Source: Bdellovibrionales bacterium RBG_16_40_8
GTDB taxonomy: Bacteria > Bdellovibrionota > Bdellovibrionia > Bdellovibrionales > UBA1609
Assembly: GCA_001769925.1 (NCBI GenBank)
Contig: MEPT01000125.1
Coordinates: forward strand, 7,240 to 20,009
Direction of reading: 5' to 3'
Length of the DNA: 12,770 nucleotides
The notes beneath the pieces were generated by a model, which saw nothing but the letters and a program-made list of their open reading frames with translations, was not told the DNA's origin and searched no databases. Made by a program: the position numbers and the translations under genes. Of the stretch, positions 6,346 through 12,770 are shown piece by piece; the first letter of the stretch is position 1; each line of letters begins with the position of its first letter.

Positions 6346-9300
6346 AATTGAAGCGTCAACCTGTTTAACATAAGGCTCTCGTTCGCGACGTAAAATAAAC
6401 GAATTGATAGCTGAGAGCGTGGCCCCAGAGCGTACGCGCCAATAAATTTTACCTACTGGCAAATCTTTTGTAACCACAGTTTTATTTTTCTTAGAAGGCA
6501 GACTAACAAGCACACTATTAAAATCTGCTGTCGTCGAAAGTTCTAGCTCGTAATTGCTTTTTTCTGAAGGAGAAATCCACTGAAATGGTAGACGCATTAA
6601 TCCCCTGCCGACAAATAACATTGTGCGGTCAATAGGAAATAGTCCTGTTAAAGTAGTTACGCTTGCGGGTTGCCGTCTAGTCTGAATAACTTCAACTGAG
6701 CGGTAATCTGAAAAGGGACCGATGCCAACTTTATGCTCACTTAATGGTCTAACCCGCCAATAGTAAAAGCCCGCGCGTGATACACGAATATCTGACGAAA
6801 GATCTTTTGTTTTAAAAACCTTAACTACGTCAAATGTTTTGTTTTCAGAAAATTCAACTTCATAGCCACGCGCAAAAACTACAGGGCGCCAAGATAATTT
6901 GAAGGGATTTGGTAGAGACCACATGTCTTGCGGTTCATCAAAAATCTCAACAAAGGTATCAGCATTAGTCGTTGAGGGAGGATTAACCGTAACATCAATT
7001 TGTTGCTTAGAGCTAAAAAAACTATGTGGGTCGCGATCATTAAATGCTTGAACGCGGTAATAAAATCTGCCAGGGCGAATAGTGTCCCAGGTAAAATAGG
7101 ATTCCCAAGTTGGTGATTTTGTAACTGTCTGCGTGAACTCGCGGTCACGTGCGATTTCAATTACGTATCTCTCTGCCGCTGGAACTTTTTGCCAGCGAAT
7201 AATTGGATAATTGCGTAACTGCGAAAAAAACTTTTCAAAAGGCTGTTTTCTTAGTTCATCAAGTTTTATGTCTGGAGGAATATTTGTTTCTAAACTGTAG
7301 TTGCTGGGTGGATCGATAAATTGCGGCACCTCTAACTGCAACTCTGGCATAGCTGCGGGGGATCGCAATTGTAAGACGCGACGTTTTTGTGCGGCTAACA
7401 ATTCATGCTGACGATCTTTTGCCGACAAGCGTGCTGCAAAAATTAAATCAGATTGCTCAAATGAAAATGGTGCGTTGATTTTAGTGACAAAAAATTTATT
7501 AGCTATTGTCCAGCCCGAGTCAAAATCTGCGCCCTCGGCTCTGACTCGCCAGTATACAGTTTTTTTATTTATATCGCCGGTGTATAGAAAGTAGTTGCGT
7601 TTAGTTTCAGCAGAAAAAAACACAGAGTCAAATTTATCATCGTATGATATTTGCAGAAAATATTTTGCATGTTTATATGGTTTTGTCCAGCGAAAGGCCA
7701 GCTCATTATTTTTATTGCCGACCATTATTACCGAATCAAGAGCTTTTGGCTGTACTGCGAGAAGATTTTGGCTTTTTGATGGGTCAACATAAACTCTTTG
7801 ATACTCAAGTGTGTACGTATTTGAAAATTGCGAAATAGGCACATGTTTTTTGTCTAAAGAGCGAACTCGCCAATAAAAAACCCCGGGGCGAGATATCTTG
7901 ACTAACTTACGATCGTCGCTCGTAATAAATTGCGTGGGTTTTGAAAAATTGCTAGATTCTGAAAATTCTAGCTCATAAAATTTTGTAAAGACAGTAGCAT
8001 TCCATTTTAAGGTTAGCGGCGGCGGTGTCGATTTTAGCAGGTAAATATCTTGAACTTCGTCGTTTATTTGAGTTTGCGACAGAGTTTGTGGGGGGGTAAG
8101 AGAAATTTTTAATTCTTGCGCTTGAGTAAAAAAGCCATCTTTGTAGTCTTCACTAACAGCTTTTACACGCCAATAATATTGACTTGGCTCTATAGATTTA
8201 AAAACATAAAAGGTGTCGCTTAATTTTTTTTCTACTAGAGGTGAATTAAATTTACGACTCTTTGCTATTTGCAATATATAGTGCTCGGCTTTGGCGACCG
8301 ACGACCAACGTAGCCTAGGGTATTTTTCAATATATTTTTTGATTTCGCTTGTCTTAAGATCACTAATTTGTTCAGAACTTTTACCATGAGTTTTTGTTGT
8401 AATAAAAAAATTATTTTCAGCCAGCTGTGTAATTGGCGCAGCAAGAAATTTTGTAGGTAGTGGTCCAATTTTAAAATTTGATGGTGAACTCCAATTTTGC
8501 CCCTCAAAATCAATTGCGCGAACGCGCCAGTAGTATTCGCCTCTTGGCAGAAATCCAAGCGATAATGTAGCGGCAAATTTGCTTTTAAAAACCTGTCGAT
8601 TGGTAAGAAATCCCATATCGTCAGCAATCTGAACCTCATGTTTTGTGGCTAATGATCCAGGCTCCCAAGATAAGTCAACGCTGCTGCCAGTGCCATCAGG
8701 CGCTGATGTTGGATCAAAATAAAACTGGTGGCCGGGTTTTGGTGAAACAGGAATTGGCGGTTTGTCGCCAACCATAGAAAATTTTTGAACAGCGCTAGCG
8801 CCACCTTCTGCGATAATTTGCCAGTATAGAGTGACATCTCTTGGGAGGTTATAGGCAGAAAAAATAGTATCATCGATTCGTGAATCAACCACTAAACTTT
8901 TAAATTCGCTGTCAGTACCAATTTTTATTTTGGTGCGTAAAAGTTTTTTATTAGAAGACCAATTGAAAACGACTGGCTGGTCTTCGCGTATTTTAAATTT
9001 TTTCTCTGTAGACGGTGCAATTAACTCAATATTTGGCTTAACATCATCGTCTATGCTACCATCAGCAAGAATTTCAGCTAAATCATCACGACGTAGTACT
9101 TTTACTCCATCTCTTGCAACAACGTGAGCTTCTTTAGATAGTACATTCAAAACGATTTTTTTGCCTATACCAACATCTATTTTAACGGCGGCGCCCTTAC
9201 CGCTAATTTCTGTAACGTGATCATTAGAAGAAATAAGAAGTTTTTTATTGCTACTTACTACTGCCTCTACTGATCCTGAGAATATCTTGAGTGTAATTGA

Positions 9301-9657
9301 GTCATGTTTTTCACTAATAATAACTAGCGAGTTAGGGGTGATAGATAGCTTTTCACCGCTTGTAGTTTCAATAACGGCTGAAGAATCGCGCCCGGTAAAA
9401 ATGCTGTCCCCTTGGTAAACATCTTTTTTCTTGTTATTGTAAGCGGGCGCCCAAGTTAAATCTGTTTCGTGTCGATAGCGAACGTCATTTTTTAAGAGAG
9501 TAATCTTGCCAATTTTATCGGCGTTTGCGGCACCATTTTTTTCAAAAAAATTGTATATCCAACCATCGAATGTCAAAAGGCCTGCAGATAACATCAGGGC
9601 TGCGAATGCGGCAGACAATGTTCGGCGATCTCTTTTTTTAAAATTCTTTAAATTCAT
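6337..9657 (-). CDS. Single-pass FecR-domain protein with fibronectin-like YWRV repeat modules
   Basis: The product is 1106 residues. A basic N-terminus (KNFKKRDRR) and one hydrophobic segment (about 13-31) predict an inner-membrane anchor or uncleaved signal with the rest in the periplasm. Residues about 48-200 look like a FecR domain (GD-x-I-x-T, then SGEKLSITPNSLV), a beta-rich domain of envelope sensors and peptidoglycan- or surface-associated proteins. Then come repeated beta modules of about 100 residues, each ending in a Y[YW]WRV-like strand, near residues 276, 375, 495, 595, 702, 866, 965 and 1075. The spacing and the final Y-W-R-V strand suggest fibronectin-III-like folds. A Gln/Lys/Pro-rich linker (about 728-815) separates two related triplets of modules. 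ATG 9657 has a modest GGA site. The gene is divergent from the PP2C-kinase-STAS operon, which suggests, without proving, that it supplies or receives the envelope signal. It ends inside the rnpB terminator tail. Confidence 0.88.
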   Translation of the reverse strand: MNLKNFKKRDRRTLSAAFAALMLSAGLLTFDGWIYNFFEKNGAANADKIGKITLLKNDVRYRHETDLTWAPAYNNKKKDVYQGDSIFTGRDSSAVIETTSGEKLSITPNSLVIISEKHDSITLKIFSGSVEAVVSSNKKLLISSNDHVTEISGKGAAVKIDVGIGKKIVLNVLSKEAHVVARDGVKVLRRDDLAEILADGSIDDDVKPNIELIAPSTEKKFKIREDQPVVFNWSSNKKLLRTKIKIGTDSEFKSLVVDSRIDDTIFSAYNLPRDVTLYWQIIAEGGASAVQKFSMVGDKPPIPVSPKPGHQFYFDPTSAPDGTGSSVDLSWEPGSLATKHEVQIADDMGFLTNRQVFKSKFAATLSLGFLPRGEYYWRVRAIDFEGQNWSSPSNFKIGPLPTKFLAAPITQLAENNFFITTKTHGKSSEQISDLKTSEIKKYIEKYPRLRWSSVAKAEHYILQIAKSRKFNSPLVEKKLSDTFYVFKSIEPSQYYWRVKAVSEDYKDGFFTQAQELKISLTPPQTLSQTQINDEVQDIYLLKSTPPPLTLKWNATVFTKFYELEFSESSNFSKPTQFITSDDRKLVKISRPGVFYWRVRSLDKKHVPISQFSNTYTLEYQRVYVDPSKSQNLLAVQPKALDSVIMVGNKNNELAFRWTKPYKHAKYFLQISYDDKFDSVFFSAETKRNYFLYTGDINKKTVYWRVRAEGADFDSGWTIANKFFVTKINAPFSFEQSDLIFAARLSAKDRQHELLAAQKRRVLQLRSPAAMPELQLEVPQFIDPPSNYSLETNIPPDIKLDELRKQPFEKFFSQLRNYPIIRWQKVPAAERYVIEIARDREFTQTVTKSPTWESYFTWDTIRPGRFYYRVQAFNDRDPHSFFSSKQQIDVTVNPPSTTNADTFVEIFDEPQDMWSLPNPFKLSWRPVVFARGYEVEFSENKTFDVVKVFKTKDLSSDIRVSRAGFYYWRVRPLSEHKVGIGPFSDYRSVEVIQTRRQPASVTTLTGLFPIDRTMLFVGRGLMRLPFQWISPSEKSNYELELSTTADFNSVLVSLPSKKNKTVVTKDLPVGKIYWRVRSGATLSAINSFILRREREPYVKQVDASIQK
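6388..8322 (-). repeat. Internal duplication of a three-module block within the FecR/YWRV protein
   Basis: Block A (residues about 446-722) and block B (about 816-1090) each start with a KYPRLRW / NYPIIRW strand. Each then reaches YWRV-type strands after nearly the same distances: 49, 149 and 256 residues in A; 50, 149 and 259 in B. Paired signatures include SxFxYELEF-like FYELEFSES / GYEVEFSEN and EVQDIY / EPQDMW. The copies are similar in protein but clearly diverged, so the duplication is old rather than a fresh DNA repeat. Confidence 0.75.
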
Positions 9658-9702
9658 AGGGTTATCCGATAGGCTTATCGAAAGAAAACAGCCACAAGAC
9701 CA

Positions 9703-9756
9703 CGGCTAGAAGTCTAGTTTTTGTTCGCATGCGAATAAATTAATCATTTCTAGCCG
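9703..9756. promoter_or_regulatory. 54-bp concentric dyad in the divergent promoter region
   Basis: A perfect 12-bp palindrome TTCGCATGCGAA (9724-9735) sits exactly at the centre of a wider inverted repeat, CGGCTAGA (9703-9710) with TCTAGCCG (9749-9756); both share the centre 9729.5. A further palindrome CTAGA-AG-TCTAG (9706-9717) overlaps the left arm. It lies in the 115-bp gap between the FecR gene and the phosphatase gene. Such nested symmetry is typical of operators for dimeric or tetrameric regulators, here able to control both genes. The symmetry is seen; the role is inferred. Confidence 0.5.
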
Positions 9757-9772
9757 ATGACTATGGTTGAAA

Positions 9773-11602
9773 ATGAAAATTAAGAAACGCGACTTTTTGT
9801 TAAGGCATAAGCTACTTTTGCTACTTACGGTAATCCCCGTTGTATGCTTGACCATATATATGCTAATAGCGACTAGACTTTTTGAAAAAGATAAAATTGC
9901 TTATGTTAAAGATACCGGAGTTACCGTAGCCAGATCGCTGGCAATGCAATTTCGAATTGAAACCCGTGGGTATCTCGAGAAAATAAAGCCAATCATCGAA
10001 GAGTACGATCATCGGCAGCAAAAATTTTCTGATATTGCAGAGGCGTTGTTTGCTAAATTCGATCGTCTTGATGGGCTAGTGGTGATTAAAAAAGATGATA
10101 ATGGGCGATATAAGCACTTGGCTGAATTGAAAAAAACTATTCAAGCAGGTAATAATTTTATTAATGATTATGAATTAATTGAACGGATGGGCACCAAGGT
10201 AGCAGAAAGTGAAATTGCTGTAGCGGTGCCAAAGTTCTCTGATGTGCATCTAGTAATGGCAGCTAGTATTGAAAGTTCACAAAACCATGCGCCACTTGTA
10301 GTTATTGGTTTATATCGAGCATCAGAATTGTATGAGGCTTTAACCAAAACTAAGACGTACGAGAATTATTTATTAAGTGCCGGCGGAGATATAGAAATTG
10401 GCCCGAAAAATAGCCACATTGATACTCTAACCATTAGGCGAATTTTGTCTAGTCCCCTGCCAGACGGTGCGTTTGACGATTATGGTGGAGGAGAAAATAT
10501 TATTTCCTTCTCTGGCACCGGAGTAGCCGGTAGTAAAATTGCATCGGTGGTTAAGCGTAAAGACGCGCTTGGCGCGGTGAACGTTCTTATCACTAAATCA
10601 CTTCTTTTTTTTATAGCTCTTTTATCTTCAACGGTAATTATCGGGTTGGTCGCATCACTTCGCATATCTATGCCCATCAACGAGCTTAGTGAGGCGACAA
10701 AACGCATGGCAATGGGTCAATTTGACGTTCGTGTTATAAGTAAAAGTAATGATGAAATAGGTGAACTTGCGAATGGGTTTAATTTTATGGCTAATGAGGT
10801 GTCACGACTAATGAATGAGGCCGAAGAAAAGGCCCGCATTACGGCGGAGATGGAGACCATTAGGGCTGTGCAATCTATGCTCATTCCAACAGAAGAAAAA
10901 ATGTCATTTGGCAAGTTTTATGTTATAGGCCATTTTGAGCCTGCAACTGAGTGTGGCGGGGATTGGTGGAATTGTGTCAAAATAGGTGATCGACTTTTCT
11001 TATGGATCGGGGATGCCACAGGTCACGGTGCACCAGCGGCGATGGTGACTAGTGCTGCTAAGGCTGCCTCTACTATTATTGAGGATATGCCATTTGTAAC
11101 TCCGGGAGTTGTTCTTGAGGTTTTAAATAAAGCTATTTATGAAACCTCGCGAGGACAAATGCTCATGACATTTTTCGTTGCTAGTATTGATATGCGAACA
11201 GGTGAAATGACTTATGCAAATGCAAGTCACGAGCCGCCTTTTATAGTTCGCAGAAAGTCAGAGAGTAAAATAACTAAAAAAGATCTTATTCCACTAATAA
11301 ATGCCTCTGGGCCAAGATTGGGTGATAAAAATATTGCTAGATATATAGAAGCCGAATTTCAACTTATTGAGGGAGACTCGCTTATTCTATATACTGATGG
11401 AGTGATTGATTTAAGAAATCCTAAAGGTGAGATTTGGGGTGAGCGAGGATTTGTTCGCGCAATTTGTGAATCTGTTACCGAGGGTAATTCTGCTGAAACC
11501 AAAATTTCAGGTATTTGCGATAAAATAAAAGATTACAGAAAAGAAGAAGCGCTTCCCGACGATTTAACAATTTTAATGTGCCAATACGGCGAGGCGTCAT
11601 AG
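9773..11602 (+). CDS. Membrane sensor PP2C-type serine phosphatase (HAMP plus RsbU/SpoIIE domain)
   Basis: The product is 609 residues from ATG 9773; TTG 9767 two codons upstream is the alternative, and neither has a strong ribosome site. Transmembrane segment 1 lies near 13-33 after a basic start. A periplasmic region of about 240 residues follows, of Cache-like size and character though not assigned with certainty. Segment 2 (about 277-298) leads into a HAMP domain (about 296-350, with DEIGELANGFN) and a helical linker. The PP2C domain shows its metal-binding acids: D397 in ECGGDWW, D414 in GDATGHG, D542 in YTDG and D596-D597 in DDLTIL. The position after GGDWW is N where many relatives have D. 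Enzymes of this family dephosphorylate STAS anti-anti-sigma proteins, and a STAS gene lies two genes downstream. The stop overlaps the next start by one base (TAGTG), so translation is likely coupled. Confidence 0.95.
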   Translation: MKIKKRDFLLRHKLLLLLTVIPVVCLTIYMLIATRLFEKDKIAYVKDTGVTVARSLAMQFRIETRGYLEKIKPIIEEYDHRQQKFSDIAEALFAKFDRLDGLVVIKKDDNGRYKHLAELKKTIQAGNNFINDYELIERMGTKVAESEIAVAVPKFSDVHLVMAASIESSQNHAPLVVIGLYRASELYEALTKTKTYENYLLSAGGDIEIGPKNSHIDTLTIRRILSSPLPDGAFDDYGGGENIISFSGTGVAGSKIASVVKRKDALGAVNVLITKSLLFFIALLSSTVIIGLVASLRISMPINELSEATKRMAMGQFDVRVISKSNDEIGELANGFNFMANEVSRLMNEAEEKARITAEMETIRAVQSMLIPTEEKMSFGKFYVIGHFEPATECGGDWWNCVKIGDRLFLWIGDATGHGAPAAMVTSAAKAASTIIEDMPFVTPGVVLEVLNKAIYETSRGQMLMTFFVASIDMRTGEMTYANASHEPPFIVRRKSESKITKKDLIPLINASGPRLGDKNIARYIEAEFQLIEGDSLILYTDGVIDLRNPKGEIWGERGFVRAICESVTEGNSAETKISGICDKIKDYRKEEALPDDLTILMCQYGEAS

Positions 11603-12447
11603 TGGCATTAAAAAAAAATGAGCTCCAAATATATGAAAACATGATTAGTAAAGATCTCAGGTCAAATTTGGATTGGGATAAAGTAATCGTGTGCGAAAAC
11701 TCATCACCAGGAGATGTTTTGGCAATTGCATTAAACACAACCTACCGTCATATATGTCAAACAGGAAATCCATTTTTCATACAAGATCTCAACACTGCGT
11801 CTTTGATGTTGGGTGAGTCTGACAAGTTTTATGAAATGCCTATTTCTAGTATCCTAAGTCCAACGGCTGTTTCTAAAGAATCAGAAGAGAGCCTTCTTCT
11901 GTTTAAGCAAAGTTTTAATCGGGCTGAACAAAAGTCTGGCATAATCTCAGGTATTGAAGAAAAATTGAAACATACGGCTGGGGCAGCGTCTACTTTATCG
12001 GATCTTTTATCTATTGCTGACGAGCTGTATACAAACGCAATATATAATGCGCCATTTGTTAATCTTGAAAATAGCGTACCAGGGGCTTCGCGTAAAAACC
12101 CGTATGTTAGAATGCATCAAAATAAGAGCGCAACGATTTTTTTAGGCACCGATTCATCTCGTGTTGTGATAGGATGTGCAGATTCGTATGGGTCGCTTAA
12201 TCTTATAAAACTATTTAAACGTATTAAGGGGTGTATTGAAAAAGGTCCGGCGGCTATTATGAACATAAGTGAAGAGCATGGGGCGGGCATTGGGTCATTT
12301 TTGATATTTCATAAGTCCACAGGCTATTACGCGATAGTAGAGCCAGAAAAAAGAACGATAATTTGTTGCGTTTTGCCACTGAAAGTCAGAAATCGAACTC
12401 GACTTGAAATGCCTAAGAATCTGCATTTTATAATCAAGGAACAGTAG
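11602..12447 (+). CDS. GHKL-fold ATPase, probable anti-sigma / serine kinase of a partner-switching module
   Basis: The product is 281 residues from GTG 11602, chosen because GAGG lies 7 nt upstream and the start overlaps the previous stop. An in-frame GTG at 11578 adds eight residues but has no ribosome site. The C-terminal half carries a histidine-kinase-like ATP site as in RsbW/SpoIIAB: N-box DELYTNAIYNAP (N145), G1 box CADSYGSL (D194) and G2 box HGAGIGSF (227-231). No phospho-acceptor His domain is seen, so it is not a conventional two-component kinase. The first 110 or so residues match no domain I know and may bind the partner or regulate the ATP site. RsbW-type proteins are usually about 140-160 residues, so this one is long. 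Placed between a PP2C phosphatase and a STAS gene, it is expected to phosphorylate the STAS protein or bind a target. No sigma factor is adjacent in the window. Confidence 0.85.
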   Translation: MALKKNELQIYENMISKDLRSNLDWDKVIVCENSSPGDVLAIALNTTYRHICQTGNPFFIQDLNTASLMLGESDKFYEMPISSILSPTAVSKESEESLLLFKQSFNRAEQKSGIISGIEEKLKHTAGAASTLSDLLSIADELYTNAIYNAPFVNLENSVPGASRKNPYVRMHQNKSATIFLGTDSSRVVIGCADSYGSLNLIKLFKRIKGCIEKGPAAIMNISEEHGAGIGSFLIFHKSTGYYAIVEPEKRTIICCVLPLKVRNRTRLEMPKNLHFIIKEQ

Positions 12448-12456
12448 GGAGTATAT

Positions 12457-12770
12457 ATGAGTAAGTTTAGTGCATCCAAACAGCAAAATGGCGATGAGGT
12501 TATTGTAAAATTGCAGGGAAGCATTGATGAAGATGCAGCTTTTGGCGCTAGTCTGTTCGAAGGAGCAAATAAGTTAGTGCTTGATCTTGAGGGGGTGTCG
12601 GCAATTAATTCATGTGGCATTAGAGAGTGGATCAAGTGGATGCGTACTATGTCGTTAGGCGCTAGGGTTGTGTATCGTAAATGTCCGAAGGTTATTGTTG
12701 ACCAAATAAATATGGTAGCAGGATTTTTACCTGAAGAAGGTAAAGTCGAGTCTTTTTACGTTCCTTATTA
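12457..12770 (+). CDS. STAS-domain protein, probable anti-anti-sigma factor (3' partial)
   Basis: The frame is open from ATG 12457 to the window end (104 full codons). AGGGAG lies 6 nt before the start and only 9 nt separate it from the kinase stop, so it belongs to the same operon. The fold reads as STAS: a first strand EVIVKLQGSID, then KLVLDLEGVSAINSCGIREW, then GARVVYRKCPKVIVDQI. The phosphorylatable serine of SpoIIAA/RsbV (in D-S-S-G) corresponds to S52 in NSCG. The likely job is to be switched between phosphorylated (by the GHKL protein) and unphosphorylated (by the PP2C enzyme) forms and to bind the kinase or another partner. The last residues, FYVPY and a codon beginning TA, suggest the chain goes on beyond a minimal STAS domain. 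What follows cannot be seen. Confidence 0.85.
   Translation, partial: MSKFSASKQQNGDEVIVKLQGSIDEDAAFGASLFEGANKLVLDLEGVSAINSCGIREWIKWMRTMSLGARVVYRKCPKVIVDQINMVAGFLPEEGKVESFYVPY

Noticed and set aside
5903..9718. Shared CTAGACTTTAGCC (5903-5915) and CTAGACTTCTAGCC (minus strand 9718-9705)
   Set aside because: The match needs an indel, and CTAGAC-type hexamers occur about as often in the window as expected by chance.
9753..9760. GCCGATGA as a sigma-28 -10 box for the phosphatase operon
   Set aside because: The only TAAA upstream is 2 nt too close, and the start site would fall almost on the ATG.

Overview
The window is moderately AT-rich, densely packed bacterial DNA. A type-A RNase P RNA, a FecR/fibronectin-like repeat protein and a membrane PP2C / GHKL kinase / STAS cassette point to a Gram-negative, probably deltaproteobacterial or Bdellovibrionota-like organism. 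That placement is an inference from gene content, not a proven identification. No tRNA, insertion sequence, CRISPR array or phage gene is visible.

Left part (1-3631): two divergent genes share a 260-bp intergenic region. The minus-strand gene, cut by the left window edge, encodes a ClpB/ClpA-like double AAA+ protein. Instead of a Clp N-domain it begins with a signal-peptide-like segment, and its first AAA+ module has lost its Walker B acids. The plus-strand gene encodes an unrecognised exported protein with three cysteine pairs and hydrophobic C-terminal segments. Both products appear destined for the envelope, so a joint role is possible but unproven.

Middle part (3641-6345): an ABC-F ATPase (minus) and an RNase HI-family protein (plus) diverge from a 43-bp gap. 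Next come a possible 27-residue hydrophobic peptide gene (minus) with a strong Shine-Dalgarno and a sigma-28-like promoter, then rnpB with a clear terminator. The T-tract of that terminator carries the stop codon of the next, convergent gene.

Right part (6337-12770): a large single-pass FecR-domain protein with repeated YWRV modules (minus) is divergent from a three-gene operon (plus). The operon encodes a membrane-sensor PP2C phosphatase of RsbU/SpoIIE type, a GHKL ATPase of anti-sigma/kinase type, and a STAS protein cut by the right window edge. The three form a classic partner-switching set: the phosphatase would dephosphorylate the STAS protein and the kinase would phosphorylate it, so an envelope signal would control release of a partner. 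No sigma factor is present in the window, so the output is unknown. The 115-bp divergent region between the FecR gene and this operon carries a striking concentric dyad. It also shares a CTAGA-N2/3-TCTAG palindrome with the other long divergent region at the left.
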